A DNA stretch of 64,000 nucleotides from Shimia aestuarii (GCF_900114635.1 NZ_FOTQ01000001.1:1-64000), one strand, 5' to 3'; counted from the first letter of the stretch, positions 44,787 to 54,411 are shown. The notes: generated by a model from the sequence alone, not told the origin. A program made the numbers and translations.

Positions 44787-45296
44787 TCATCCGCCTTTGC
44801 GGCGGCGGACCAGCAACCGGATGAATCCATAGATGAGCGCCATGAAACAGACGGTCGCCGACAATGATTTGCTCAGGGTCCAGAAACTCGCCAATCCCAC
44901 GAGGTTGTCCTCGACCGCCGTGACCGGCGTCGTCAGCATTACCGCAACAAGGTAGTTCTCAAGGTAATCGGCCGCCGCTCCCAAAAGCGCAAGCACACCA
45001 AGCACCGACGACCAGGGCCGCGCGAACAGAATCTGAAACCCGAGGATGAGCGTCAGGCCCAGAAGCGCGGGATAAAGGATATCCAGCTTCTGCTGAACGC
45101 CGACATAAAACTGACGCCCCTCTTCGCTGAGCGCGCCCAGAAACGCACGTGCGTCTTGTGCAGAATAGCCCAGCGGGCGCATGTCGAACGGCGTCAGGCC
45201 CTGCGCCGCTTCGGTGATCCGGGGCAAGGACCAGAGCACCATGATCAGATAGACGGCCGCCGCCGTACAAAAGCTGATCCAGAATACCCGTTGCAT
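44787..45296 (-). CDS. Four-helix membrane protein, paralog 2 of a tandem pair
   Basis: A 169-residue protein with four predicted membrane helices (about residues 4-24, 73-95, 96-118 and 138-160). It is related to the upstream gene at 45322: both share PFDMRPLGY / PFDLRMLGY, a Tyr-x-Gly (FYVGVQ / LYAGRL), a D...PAL.GL helix, D..EN.LV and LAS..T.SK. No known family is recognised. The gene lies 57 bases upstream of the cmk start. Confidence 0.7.
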   Translation of the reverse strand: MQRVFWISFCTAAAVYLIMVLWSLPRITEAAQGLTPFDMRPLGYSAQDARAFLGALSEEGRQFYVGVQQKLDILYPALLGLTLILGFQILFARPWSSVLGVLALLGAAADYLENYLVAVMLTTPVTAVEDNLVGLASFWTLSKSLSATVCFMALIYGFIRLLVRRRKGG

Positions 45297-45321
45297 GCCC
45301 TACTCCGCCCGATGCGGCAGG

Positions 45322-45855
45322 TCATCCCCGCCAGCCGCGCCTGTTCTTACCGACATTGAAGACGATCATGACCGACAAAAGCGCAAAAGCAACCAAAAGC
45401 GTGACAAACTTTGACACGGTATAGCTGCTTGCCAAAAGTACCATCTCATCGGTGATCTGCGTCGCCCCAAGGCTCAGCATCTCGGATACCAGCGCGTTTT
45501 CGCACAGGTCCATCACCACAAAACTGCCCGGCACCACCATCAGAATGACCCGGCTCCAGGCGTGCACGTTGCGCGTCAGCCCCCATAGGGCCCAACCTAG
45601 CCAAAGCCCCATGAGCGCGGGAAAGACCGTGTCGATCAGGCGCAGCCTTCCCGCATAAAGCCGGGCCGCTGCTTCGGGCAAAGCTTCAAGGTAAGCCGTT
45701 GATTCAAAATAGGTATACCCAAGCATCCGAAGGTCAAACGGTTGCATGGGCGGATCACCAACCACAAGGTGGTTGAGGCCAAGCGTCACCAGCACAGCAT
45801 AGGTCACAACCGTGACCACGCTCAGCAGGGAAAACGACTTGGCGTAACGGCTCAC
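45322..45855 (-). CDS. Four-helix membrane protein, paralog 1 of a tandem pair
   Basis: A 177-residue protein with the same arrangement as its neighbour: four helices at about residues 7-27, 79-97, 102-120 and 147-168, and the [14 protein letters not shown] loop between helices 1 and 2. [12 protein letters not shown] and [11 protein letters not shown] are the shared motifs. It overlaps the aroA stop by four bases, so it is probably translated from the aroA transcript. Function unknown. Confidence 0.7.
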   Translation of the reverse strand: MSRYAKSFSLLSVVTVVTYAVLVTLGLNHLVVGDPPMQPFDLRMLGYTYFESTAYLEALPEAAARLYAGRLRLIDTVFPALMGLWLGWALWGLTRNVHAWSRVILMVVPGSFVVMDLCENALVSEMLSLGATQITDEMVLLASSYTVSKFVTLLVAFALLSVMIVFNVGKNRRGWRG

Positions 45856-47204
45856 CGATCGGACCTCACAACATCTGCTCCAAGGCTGGCCATAAGCGGT
45901 TCGAAGATCGGGAAGGACGTGGCAATCGGACTCCCGTCATCCACGCTCACCGGGTTCTGTGCGGCCATGCCCATTACCATGAAAGACATCGCGATCCGGT
46001 GGTCGAGATGGCTTTCACAGGTGCCGCCGCCCGGCACATTGCCATGGCCCAGCCCCTTGACGATCCACCAATCCTCGCCTTCCTCAACCTCAACTCCGTT
46101 CAGCCGTAACCCCTTGGCCATAGCATCAATCCGGTCGCTTTCCTTGACCCGAAGCTCCTTGACCCCCTTCATGACCGTGTCGCCTTTGGCAAAGGCCGCG
46201 ACCACGGACAGAACCGGGTATTCGTCAATCATCGACGCGGCGCGCGCCGGATCGACCTCGATCCCCTTGAGGTCGGGCGAAAACTTCGCGCGCAGGTCCG
46301 CCACCGGCTCGCCGCCCTCTTCGCGTTCGTTTTCATAAGCCAGGTCCGCGCCCATCTCGCGCAGCGTGGTGAACAGCCCGGCGCGCGTCGGGTTCAATCC
46401 AATATTGGGCACCAGCACATCCGATCCGGGCGTGATGATCGCCGCACAGACCGGAAACGCCGCCGAAGAAGGATCACGCGGCACGGCAATGGTCTGCGGT
46501 TTCAACTCGGGCTGCCCGGTGAGCGTGATCACCCGGCCTTCCTCGGTTTCCTCAACGCTGATCTCTGCGCCAAACCCGGCCAGCATCCGTTCCGTATGGT
46601 CGCGCGTGGCTTCCTTTTCGATCACGACCGTCTGTCCCGGCGCGTTCAACCCCGCCAAAAGCACCGCCGATTTTACCTGGGCCGAGGGCATCGGCACTTC
46701 GTAGCGCACCGGCACCGGGTCCGCCGCGCCCACGATGGTCATCGGCAACCGCCCGCCCGACCGCCCGACCGACTGCGCCCCGAAAAGCGCGATCGGGTCC
46801 GTCACCCGCGCCATGGGCCGCTTGTTGAGGCTCGCATCCCCGGTAAAGGTCGCCGTGATCCCGCTCGTGGCCATCGCCCCCATGATCAACCGCACACCCG
46901 TGCCCGAATTGCCGCAATCAATCACGTTCTCGGGTTCGGCAAAGCCGCCTACGCCCACGCCATGCACCGACCAGTTGCCACCGCCATGGTCCGTAACCTC
47001 GGCCCCAAAAGCACGCATCGCCTTGGCTGTGTCCAGAACGTCTTCGCCTTCCAGCAGGCCGAAAATTCGGGTCTCCCCCACCGCCATCGCCCCAAGGATC
47101 AACGAACGATGCGAGATCGACTTGTCACCGGGGACATTGGCCTCGCCCGTGAGCGGGCCGCAGGGTCGGGAGGTCATTGGGATCGGGGTGCCGTGGCCGG
47201 ACAT
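45852..47204 (-). CDS. aroA: EPSP synthase, class II type
   Basis: About 450 residues. The enzyme makes 5-enolpyruvylshikimate 3-phosphate for aromatic amino acid synthesis. It carries the class II marks also found in Agrobacterium CP4: [50 protein letters not shown] and [10 protein letters not shown]. At the position of CP4 Ala100, which confers glyphosate tolerance, this protein has Gly ([10 protein letters not shown]). I chose the ATG at 47204, behind AAGGAA; the frame opens at 47258. It is the first gene of the aroA-cmk transcript. Confidence 0.96.
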   Translation of the reverse strand: MSGHGTPIPMTSRPCGPLTGEANVPGDKSISHRSLILGAMAVGETRIFGLLEGEDVLDTAKAMRAFGAEVTDHGGGNWSVHGVGVGGFAEPENVIDCGNSGTGVRLIMGAMATSGITATFTGDASLNKRPMARVTDPIALFGAQSVGRSGGRLPMTIVGAADPVPVRYEVPMPSAQVKSAVLLAGLNAPGQTVVIEKEATRDHTERMLAGFGAEISVEETEEGRVITLTGQPELKPQTIAVPRDPSSAAFPVCAAIITPGSDVLVPNIGLNPTRAGLFTTLREMGADLAYENEREEGGEPVADLRAKFSPDLKGIEVDPARAASMIDEYPVLSVVAAFAKGDTVMKGVKELRVKESDRIDAMAKGLRLNGVEVEEGEDWWIVKGLGHGNVPGGGTCESHLDHRIAMSFMVMGMAAQNPVSVDDGSPIATSFPIFEPLMASLGADVVRSDR

Positions 47205-47294
47205 TTCGCGCATTTCCTTCTTGGGTCGTTCCTTCGCTGTTAGCGCAACAACAGCCATGCGTCCATGGCGCGATTTGCCCCGCCGCGCGAAACC

Positions 47295-48359
47295 CTAGGC
47301 GGTCCGCCCCGTCAGCCATTCGACGGGGTTCTTTTCGGCAATCTGGCGGAACACCTCCTCGCCCAGCGCATTACGCAACCGGAAACACACCGCCTTCTCG
47401 CTCAGGCTCTCCTGCCGCGTCATGTAATAGTCCGAGCCAAACAACACCCGCCGGCGCAACCGCTCCCCCTCTTCGCTTTCATCCAAAAGGAACAGGCGCA
47501 GGAACGGGATGTAGTCGTCAAAGTGAAACAGAGTATAGGAGATATCGGTCCACAGGTTTGGCCACTCCCCCGACCCGATCATATGCCGGATCTGCCGTTG
47601 CCAGTTTTCCTTGGCGGGCAAGACCTCGCCATTGGCATAGGCACGCCAGTCCTTCTGCCCACCGAAATGCGCCAGACACAACCGCATGTCGGGAAAGGCC
47701 CGCATGACCTCCTTGTAGGCAAAGGGCCGCGTGTATTGATCTGCCTTGTAGTCACACACATGCCGTCCCTGCGCCCCGCCGCGCGAACAATGGGTCATCA
47801 CCGGCAAACCGCGCGCCTGCATCTCGGGATACACGTCCCGCATCAGGTCCGGGTGATCCGGGGCAAAGCCAAGGCGCGGATAGATCTTGAGCCCCTCAAA
47901 GCCAAGCTCCCGAATGGCCCGCAGCCCCTCGTCCACGCTGCCTGCATGCGCCGGGTTGACCGTGGCAAAGGGAATGACCGTGCCTTCGTGATCAGGATGC
48001 CTGGCCAGTGCGGCCAGCTCGTCATGCTGCGCCTTCAGTCCCGCCTGCGGCCTGCCAAACCCCACCCCTTCCATATCCATCGGAAGGACAACAAAGCGCG
48101 TATTGTACGGGTAATGCCGCTTCACCAGTTCCAGCAATTCGCGCTGATGCTTGTGGCCGCTCTCCTCGACAAACCGATAGAGCCGATCCAGCGTGTCCGC
48201 CGTGGGATGCTGCCCCAGCATCCGCGCAAGCCCCGCCAAGGCCCGCACCAGATGCGGCGATTTGCGAAACAGCCGCGCCAGCGGAAACGGGAAGTTGCGC
48301 GGCACATGCGCCGCGGTAAACGTGTGGATGTGGCAGTTGACGATCTCGATGTCGGACAA
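47295..48359 (-). CDS. Amidohydrolase-2 family protein
   Basis: A 354-residue metal-dependent TIM-barrel hydrolase or decarboxylase. VNCHIHTF is the first His-x-His pair. LPVMTHCSRGG, LCLAHFGGQKDW and VLFGSDYYMTRQES supply the later His, His and Asp. The start is a TTG at 48359 with AAAGG eight bases upstream. The substrate is unknown. It follows trmB by about 57 bases on the same strand. Confidence 0.88.
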   Translation of the reverse strand: MSDIEIVNCHIHTFTAAHVPRNFPFPLARLFRKSPHLVRALAGLARMLGQHPTADTLDRLYRFVEESGHKHQRELLELVKRHYPYNTRFVVLPMDMEGVGFGRPQAGLKAQHDELAALARHPDHEGTVIPFATVNPAHAGSVDEGLRAIRELGFEGLKIYPRLGFAPDHPDLMRDVYPEMQARGLPVMTHCSRGGAQGRHVCDYKADQYTRPFAYKEVMRAFPDMRLCLAHFGGQKDWRAYANGEVLPAKENWQRQIRHMIGSGEWPNLWTDISYTLFHFDDYIPFLRLFLLDESEEGERLRRRVLFGSDYYMTRQESLSEKAVCFRLRNALGEEVFRQIAEKNPVEWLTGRTA

Positions 48360-48416
48360 GGTAAAAGCCTTTCACGCAAAATACACCCTCAGGTTGCGCG
48401 AGAGGCCACCCCGAAA

Positions 48417-49130
48417 TCAAGTCTTTCTGAACGTGAGGTAGTGCGGCGTGCGCCCCTCGCGAAATGCCTTTTGCTCATATCGCGTCGAAATCCAGTCGCC
48501 CCACGGCTCGCGCCAATCGGCAGGCGCTTCGGCCAGCCATTCGAACCCGTGGCGCGGCACCTGTTCAAGCGTCTGGCGTACATAGTCGGGAATATCCGTG
48601 GCAACCCGGAAAATCGCCCCCGGTTTCAGAACCCGCGCCAGCGGCTCAAGGTGTTCCGGCGTCACGAAACGACGGCGATGATGGCGTTTCTTGGGCCAAG
48701 GGTCAGGATAAAGCAGGAAGGCCCGCGCGATGCTCTGGTCGGGCAACACGTCAAACATGTCGCGTACATCGCCGGGATGCACCCGGATATTGTCCGCCCC
48801 GGCGTCCCGGATCTTGCCGAGCAGCATCGCCACGCCGTTGATATAGGGCTCACATCCGATGATCCCCACGTCCGGATTCGACACCGCCTGATGCACCATG
48901 TGCTCACCGCCGCCAAACCCGACCTCAAGCCAGATATCGCGCTCCCCGAACAATCCTTTCAGGTCGATCTTCTCGCGGTCGGGGTTGCTCTCCCAATCCA
49001 CCTTGCCGGGCGCCAGCTTTTCGAGGTCCGCATCAAGAAACTCTTCCTGGCTTTTACGCAGCCCCTTGCCCTTGAAACGGCCATAGAAGTTGCGCCACGG
49101 GGCGCCCGAGGGGTGTTTGTCGCTTGGCAT
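48417..49130 (-). CDS. trmB: tRNA (guanine-N7)-methyltransferase
   Basis: A 237-residue enzyme that methylates G46 of tRNAs. LEVGFGGGEHMVHQA is the SAM motif, IGCEPYINGVAMLL binds the adenosine region, and LLYPDPWPKKRHHRRRFV is the TrmB signature. I chose the ATG at 49130, behind AAAGGAAAG; an upstream ATG exists at 49154. metK lies upstream, with a BASS transporter gene inserted between. Confidence 0.97.
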   Translation of the reverse strand: MPSDKHPSGAPWRNFYGRFKGKGLRKSQEEFLDADLEKLAPGKVDWESNPDREKIDLKGLFGERDIWLEVGFGGGEHMVHQAVSNPDVGIIGCEPYINGVAMLLGKIRDAGADNIRVHPGDVRDMFDVLPDQSIARAFLLYPDPWPKKRHHRRRFVTPEHLEPLARVLKPGAIFRVATDIPDYVRQTLEQVPRHGFEWLAEAPADWREPWGDWISTRYEQKAFREGRTPHYLTFRKT

Positions 49131-49192
49131 CGGCTCTTTCCTTTGTCGCGGCATGGGCTTTGCCCAAAGCCTGCGCCGGGGTCAAGCCCGCC

Positions 49193-50053
49193 TCAGGACT
49201 TTCCGAAAATCGCGCGCAGCACGAACATGCCGGGAAGGGTCACGATATACATCGTGATCCCGTAAAGCGCGGCAGGCACCGCATACTCCGGAATTCCCCC
49301 GCTCTGCGCCACCAACCCGGCCACCGTGATGCCCAAAGCCGCATTCTGCACCCCCATCTCGATCGAGATACACAGCCCGTCGCCTCCACCCAGCCCCAAT
49401 ACTCGTGCCAACAGAATACCAAGGATCAACAGGACCACGTTGATCGCCACAAGAAGCGGACCCAACCGGCCGATATTGGCCACGAACAGATCCCAGTTGG
49501 TGATCAGCGCCGCAAGGACGATCACCACGAACAACACCACCGCAACCACCGACACGGCGCCTTCGGTGCGCTCGGCGAAATCTGACGCGACAAACCGCAT
49601 CAAAAGCCCGATCAGAACCGGCACGGCAGTAATGGCAAACATCGAAAACCCGATCGCCGACACGTTGATCACCGGCGCATCCGCCCCGAGGAACACACCC
49701 GATGCCCACCCTACCAGAACCGGCACCGTCAGAACCGACAGCAGGCTGACCACCGCTGTCAACGTTATCGAAAGCGCCACCGTCCCCCCAGCCAGCTTGG
49801 TCAGGATATTCGACGTCACCCCACCGGGGCAAAAGCTCAGGATCATCACCCCGAAGGCCAGCGCCGGCGGCAGGCTGAAGGCCTGCAACAGCACAAATGC
49901 CACCACCGGCACCAGAACCACCTGACCAAGCATTCCCACGAGAACGGCGCGCGGCATGGACAACACCCGGCCGAAATCAGCGAATGTCAGCCCGTAACCA
50001 AGAGAAAACATGATGAAAGCCAGCGAAAGTGGCAAAGCAACGTCGATCAACAT
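49193..50053 (-). CDS. Bile acid:sodium symporter (BASS) family transporter
   Basis: A 286-residue protein with about nine or ten hydrophobic segments. SFCPGGVTSNILTKLAGG matches the BASS sodium-site crossover and CISIEMGVQNAALGITVA the second (GxQNxxL). Such proteins import organic anions with Na+; the substrate is unknown. GGGAGG precedes the ATG at 50053. It lies after the metK terminator, so it is probably transcribed separately. Confidence 0.9.
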   Translation of the reverse strand: MLIDVALPLSLAFIMFSLGYGLTFADFGRVLSMPRAVLVGMLGQVVLVPVVAFVLLQAFSLPPALAFGVMILSFCPGGVTSNILTKLAGGTVALSITLTAVVSLLSVLTVPVLVGWASGVFLGADAPVINVSAIGFSMFAITAVPVLIGLLMRFVASDFAERTEGAVSVVAVVLFVVIVLAALITNWDLFVANIGRLGPLLVAINVVLLILGILLARVLGLGGGDGLCISIEMGVQNAALGITVAGLVAQSGGIPEYAVPAALYGITMYIVTLPGMFVLRAIFGKS

Positions 50054-50101
50054 GGCGCGGTTTCCTCCCTGTTCGCAGGCATCAGGTTTGCACAGGCCAG
50101 C

Positions 50102-50139
50102 AAAAAGGCCAAAGCTTTCCCTCGCGGAAGGCTTTGGCC
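50102..50139 (-). terminator. Terminator after metK
   Basis: On the minus strand, GGCCAAAGCCTTCC (complement of 50126-50139), a five-base loop and a complementary arm with one wobble pair are followed by five Ts. It lies between metK and the transporter gene. Confidence 0.9.
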
Positions 50140-50162
50140 CTGTCTTTTGATCGTGACGGTAC

Positions 50163-50184
50163 CACGCGATTTCGAAATCGCGTG
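50163..50184. repeat. Perfect 22-base palindrome
   Basis: CACGCGATTTC is followed by its exact reverse complement with no spacer, 30 bases past the metK stop and before the terminator. It may be a protein-binding site or a recurring palindromic unit. Its centre is TTCGAA. Confidence 0.6.
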
Positions 50185-50213
50185 ACAAGGCTATTGCAAA
50201 AGCCCTGCCCGCC

Positions 50214-51395
50214 TCAGACTGCCGCTTTCAGCGCCTCGACCAGATCGGTTTTTTCCCAGCTGAACCCACCATCCGCATCCGGTTCGCGCCCGAAATGGCC
50301 GTAGGCCGCAGTGCGCTGGTAGATCGGCTTGTTCAGCTCAAGATGTTGGCGAATGCCGCGCGGAGAAAGGTCCATGACCTGCCCGATTGCCTTTTCGATA
50401 TCCGCCGGGGCCACGTCTCCCGTGCCATGGGTGTCGGCATAGATCGACAGCGGCTGGCTCACGCCGATCGCATAGGAAAGCTGGATGGTGCAGCGCTCGG
50501 CCATGCCTGCCGCAACCACGTTCTTGGCAAGGTAGCGCGCGGCGTAAGCCGCCGAGCGGTCCACTTTCGTCGGGTCCTTGCCCGAAAATGCCCCGCCCCC
50601 GTGCGGTGCTGCACCGCCATAGGTGTCGACGATGATCTTGCGGCCCGTCAGACCTGCGTCTCCATCCGGTCCGCCAATCACGAACTTCCCGGTCGGGTTC
50701 ACATGCCAGACCGTGTCCGCACTGATCCAGCCTTCGGGCAGGGTTTCGCGGATGTAAGGCTCTACCACGGCGCGCACATCATCCGAGGTCATGCTCTCGT
50801 CCAGATGCTGCGTCGACAGCACGATCGAGCTCACGCCCACCGGTTTGCCTTCGCGATAGACCACCGAAAGCTGCGATTTTGCATCCGGGCCCAGCGTCGG
50901 CTCGGCGCCCGATTTACGCACCTCGGCGAGACGGCGCAGGATCGCGTGGGAATACTGGATCGGGGCCGGCATCAGTGCCTCGGTCTCGTTGGTGGCGAAG
51001 CCGAACATGATGCCCTGATCGCCCGCGCCTTCGTCCTTGTTTTCGGCCGCGTCCACCCCTTGCGCGATATGCGCGGACTGCTCGTGCAACAGGTTGGTCA
51101 CTTCCACGGTTTCGTGGTGGAACTTGTCCTGCTCGTAACCGATATCCTTGATACAGGCGCGCGCGATCTCGTCGATGCGGCCCATATATTCATGCAGCTT
51201 GTCCTTGTCAGACAGGCCCACCTCGCCCCCGATGACCACGCGGTTGGTGGTGGCAAAGGTTTCGGCCGCAACCCGCGCTTCGGGCTCCTCGGTCAGGAAC
51301 GCGTCCAGCACGGCGTCGGAAATGCGATCGCACACCTTGTCGGGATGCCCTTCCGAAACGCTTTCGGAAGTGAAAATATAGCTCTGTCTGCTCAT
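50214..51395 (-). CDS. metK: S-adenosylmethionine synthetase
   Basis: A 393-residue enzyme joining ATP and methionine to form [22 protein letters not shown] (ATP), [12 protein letters not shown] and [19 protein letters not shown] are intact signatures. [16 protein letters not shown] is the loop region. CGGAG lies before the ATG at 51395 and is part of the riboswitch helix described separately. The frame runs on to 51425 without support. Confidence 0.98.
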   Translation of the reverse strand: MSRQSYIFTSESVSEGHPDKVCDRISDAVLDAFLTEEPEARVAAETFATTNRVVIGGEVGLSDKDKLHEYMGRIDEIARACIKDIGYEQDKFHHETVEVTNLLHEQSAHIAQGVDAAENKDEGAGDQGIMFGFATNETEALMPAPIQYSHAILRRLAEVRKSGAEPTLGPDAKSQLSVVYREGKPVGVSSIVLSTQHLDESMTSDDVRAVVEPYIRETLPEGWISADTVWHVNPTGKFVIGGPDGDAGLTGRKIIVDTYGGAAPHGGGAFSGKDPTKVDRSAAYAARYLAKNVVAAGMAERCTIQLSYAIGVSQPLSIYADTHGTGDVAPADIEKAIGQVMDLSPRGIRQHLELNKPIYQRTAAYGHFGREPDADGGFSWEKTDLVEALKAAV

Positions 51396-51396
51396 G

Positions 51397-51446
51397 AAAT
51401 GCTCCGTTATTTCACAAGTCGCCACGCCAGGAAGCCGTTGTGACGA
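51397..51446 (-). ncRNA. SAM/SAH riboswitch in the metK leader
   Basis: On the minus strand the leader reads GTCACAACGGCTTCCTGGCG, then TGGCGAC, and ends in GGAGCATTT before the ATG. This matches the compact SAM/SAH riboswitch reported from Rhodobacterales metK leaders. GGAGC of the ribosome site can pair with GCUUC in the hairpin loop, with one G-U pair, to form the pseudoknot that hides the ribosome site when SAM binds. That would give feedback control of SAM synthesis at translation. Confidence 0.88.
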
Positions 51447-51485
51447 CGAATATCCACAGCGCCATACGCGCCTGCCCGGATCAGG

Positions 51486-52994
51486 TCAATCGCTTTCGCG
51501 GCGCGCACGCCGCATCAACCATACGCTAAGGATTGCCAGCAACACCGCCAGCGGCCAATCCCCCATGCGCGCATAGGGCGTTTTGGCGCGTTTCGCAGGC
51601 AACGCGACGTCCAGAAACCCGTCCTCGTTAAGTGGCAGACTCGCGATCACCTTCCCGCGCGCATCGATCATGGCCGACACCCCGGTATTGGCGGCACGCA
51701 CCATCGGCAGGCCCTGTTCGATGGCCCGCATCCGCGCCTGTGCGAGATGCTGGTAAGGCCCCGAGAAATTGCCGAACCACGCGTCATTGGTGATCTGCAA
51801 CAGGAATTCGGGCCGTTCCGGCGCACCGTTCACGTCCTGCGGAAACACCGCCTCGTAACAGATCAATGGCAGCGCCTTGCCCAGCGGCCCCAGATCCATT
51901 AGCTGCGGCCCCGGCCCTGGCGAATATCCCTCGCCATGCTGGCTTGCGAACCCGCGCAGGCCAAACCGGCTCATCAGGTCGCCCAACGGCACGTATTCAC
52001 CAAACGGGACCAGGTGGTGCTTGTCATAGATGTCCGTCACCGCGCCCGTGCCGTCCATCAGCACCGCCGAGTTATAGACCCGTTCGCCCCCCACCCGGTT
52101 GATGCCCAGAACCACCGGCACACCTTCGGCGGCCTCCGCGATCACCGCCAGCGTGTTGGTCGCCCGCCCCAGCAATGTCGGCACCGAGGTTTCTGGCCAC
52201 ACGATCAGATCGGGGCGCGGCGCGCCCAGCCGCGTGAACAGGATCGACCGGTCAAAGAACCGCCCGATATGTGCCGGGTCCCATTTCTGGTGCTGCGGCG
52301 CATTGGGCTGGATCAGTCGGATCACCGGAGCGTCGGGCGCCACTGTGTCTGCTTCGGGCGCGGGCAGTACCATCAACGCCAGCGCAACAAGGCTGCTCCC
52401 CCCGGCCCCGATCCGGACCACGCCGCCTTGTGCCGCCCCCGTTGCCAGACCACAGGCCAGCGCGAACACCAAAAGGTTCAGCCCATGCGGCCCGATCCAT
52501 GCGGCGAGCTGCCCGGTGAAACTGTCCACCAGCACATAGGACGGCATCCCCCACGGGAAACCGCCAAAAAGATAGGCGCGCACCATCTCGGCAAGGGTCA
52601 GGAAAACCGCCACCGGCCAGACTGACCGCCCGATCCGCCTTGCGCCCAAAAAGGCCACAGCCCAGAACAGCCCCAGCCCCACGGCCATGAACAGGATCGC
52701 AAAGGGCGCCATCCAGCCATGGCGCACCGGGTCCACGAAGAACGGCTCGACGATCCAGTGGATCGACACGGCGAAATAGCCCGTGCCAAGGCCCCAGCCC
52801 TGCCACCATGCCTGCCGCGCCGATCCGCTGCGCCCTAGCGACCAGACCGCAAACGCCAATCCCGCAACCGTCAGAAACCACAGGTCAAACGGCGGGTGGC
52901 CCAGCCCGGCCACCGCCCCGGCACCCGCCAACATCAGGAAATCCTGCCAGAAACGCGCACCGGTCTGCCAGCGCGCGCGTCTCTTACTCGTCAC
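51486..52994 (-). CDS. lnt: Apolipoprotein N-acyltransferase
   Basis: A 502-residue inner-membrane enzyme adding the third acyl chain to lipoproteins. The N-terminal half has six to eight membrane segments (GHPPFDLWFLTVAGLAF). The C-terminal nitrilase-like domain holds the triad: Glu in IVWPETSVPTLL, Lys in DKHHLVPFGEYVPLG and Cys in PLICYEAVFPQ. GTG is the start, overlapping the corC end by 11 bases. Confidence 0.96.
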   Translation of the reverse strand: MTSKRRARWQTGARFWQDFLMLAGAGAVAGLGHPPFDLWFLTVAGLAFAVWSLGRSGSARQAWWQGWGLGTGYFAVSIHWIVEPFFVDPVRHGWMAPFAILFMAVGLGLFWAVAFLGARRIGRSVWPVAVFLTLAEMVRAYLFGGFPWGMPSYVLVDSFTGQLAAWIGPHGLNLLVFALACGLATGAAQGGVVRIGAGGSSLVALALMVLPAPEADTVAPDAPVIRLIQPNAPQHQKWDPAHIGRFFDRSILFTRLGAPRPDLIVWPETSVPTLLGRATNTLAVIAEAAEGVPVVLGINRVGGERVYNSAVLMDGTGAVTDIYDKHHLVPFGEYVPLGDLMSRFGLRGFASQHGEGYSPGPGPQLMDLGPLGKALPLICYEAVFPQDVNGAPERPEFLLQITNDAWFGNFSGPYQHLAQARMRAIEQGLPMVRAANTGVSAMIDARGKVIASLPLNEDGFLDVALPAKRAKTPYARMGDWPLAVLLAILSVWLMRRARRESD

Positions 52995-53877
52995 GCTGCG
53001 CCCCGCTGGGCAGGATCACCCGCAGCCGCTTGATCCGGCGGGGGTCTGCGTCAATCACTTCGAACTCCACCCCGTCGGGCAATTCGACAACCTCGCCCCG
53101 TGCCGGGACATGTCCGCACAACATGAAGACCAACCCGCCCAGCGTATCGACCTCTTCGTCATCCACCTCGTCGTGATGGGTCAGCGACCGCCCGATGGCG
53201 GCTTCGAACTCATCAAGCGGCGTCTTGGCCAGCGCGATATAGCTTCCCGGCTTGTCCTCGGTCCAGAGGTCGGCCTCATCGACATCATGCTCGTCCTCGA
53301 TCTCCCCAATCACCTGTTCGATCAGGTCCTCGATGGTGACGAGCCCGTCCACACCGCCATATTCGTCGATCACCAGCGCCATGTGGCGCCGCTCGGCCTG
53401 CATCCGCGTCAGCAGAACGCCGATCGACATCGAAGGCGGCACGAACAGGAGCGGGCGCAACTCTTCGGTGATCTCGAATGCGCCACCCGAGCCGTTGAAC
53501 CCATGGCGCAATGCGAAATCCTTGAGGTGCACAAAGCCGATCGGTGTGTCCAGCGTCCCCTCGTAGACCGGCAGCCGCGTCAACCCGCTTTCACGGAACA
53601 GCTGCACAAGATCATCCCTGGTAATGCTGGTGGGAACGGCAACGATATCCGCCTTCGGAATCGCCACGTCCTCGACCCGCATCCGGCGCAGGTTGATCAT
53701 GCCATGCGTCTGCGTCACAGGGGCCTTGGGCGCCTCTGGCCGCCCCTCCGGGCTTTCGGGTTCGGGGGTGTCTGCAAAAAACAGGCGGCGCAAAAAGCCA
53801 CCCTTGTTCGTCGGTGTCTGGCCTTCCGGCTGCGCGCCAAGCGCTGCGTTAGAAGACCCGTCGGTACTGTCGCCCAT
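52984..53877 (-). CDS. corC: CorC/HlyC-type CBS-domain protein
   Basis: A 297-residue cytoplasmic protein. After a variable N-terminus, two CBS domains lie at about residues 65-190 (MRVEDVAIPKADIVAVP, then MALVIDEYGGVDGLVTIEDLIEQ). A CorC_HlyC domain follows at about 210-290 (GGLVFMLCGHVPARGEVV). Members support Mg/Co efflux or membrane integrity. The order ybeY-corC-lnt is standard. Confidence 0.94.
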   Translation of the reverse strand: MGDSTDGSSNAALGAQPEGQTPTNKGGFLRRLFFADTPEPESPEGRPEAPKAPVTQTHGMINLRRMRVEDVAIPKADIVAVPTSITRDDLVQLFRESGLTRLPVYEGTLDTPIGFVHLKDFALRHGFNGSGGAFEITEELRPLLFVPPSMSIGVLLTRMQAERRHMALVIDEYGGVDGLVTIEDLIEQVIGEIEDEHDVDEADLWTEDKPGSYIALAKTPLDEFEAAIGRSLTHHDEVDDEEVDTLGGLVFMLCGHVPARGEVVELPDGVEFEVIDADPRRIKRLRVILPSGAQRDE

Positions 53878-53910
53878 CGGTCCTTTCCATCGGGGATACG
53901 CCCCTTGATC

Positions 53911-54411
53911 CTATGTATATGGGTCAGCGATCCCTATCTTGCCAAGTATCGCCGTTTCAAGCCCTTCCATCAAAGTGGCATCTTTGTCACGCACGTGATC
54001 ATATCCCAGTAGATGTAACAGACCGTGCACAAGCAAATGCGTCACGTGCGCCTCAAGCGGTTTTTCGCCCGCCTCGGCCTCGCGCGCACAGGTTTCCCAG
54101 GCAATGGCGATATCCCCAAGCTCTACCGGCATGCCCGGCAATCCCGGCTCCGGCAGGTCCGGCATATCCCCGTCCTCCGCCGCGCCGCGTTCCTCGCTGG
54201 GCCAGCTCAACACATTTGTCGGCACCGGCTTGTCCCTGAAATCCCGGTTCAGCTCGGCAATCCGCGCATCGTCGCACGCCAGCAGCGCCACCTCGACCCC
54301 TTCGGCGGCGATCCCAAGATGACGCAGCGTTTGCGTCATCGCCCGATCCGCCAGCCGCTCAAGCCCAAGCGCCTGCCAGCGCTCATCTTCATAAAGAATA
54401 TCCACGTTCAT
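53911..54411 (-). CDS. ybeY: Endoribonuclease YbeY (16S rRNA maturation)
   Basis: A 166-residue zinc-dependent RNase. HGLLHLLGYDH carries the three His metal ligands; LNRDFRDKPVPTNVLSWPSE is the other conserved block. Acidic insertions near residue 80 are lineage-typical. The frame extends upstream to 54627 but overlaps the plus-strand gene; the ATG at 54411 gives family length. It is separated from phoH by two plus-strand genes. Confidence 0.95.
   Translation of the reverse strand: MNVDILYEDERWQALGLERLADRAMTQTLRHLGIAAEGVEVALLACDDARIAELNRDFRDKPVPTNVLSWPSEERGAAEDGDMPDLPEPGLPGMPVELGDIAIAWETCAREAEAGEKPLEAHVTHLLVHGLLHLLGYDHVRDKDATLMEGLETAILGKIGIADPYT

Noticed and set aside
47265-49265. 666-codon plus-strand frame
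   Set aside because: It is antisense to the amidohydrolase and trmB, with no start signal.
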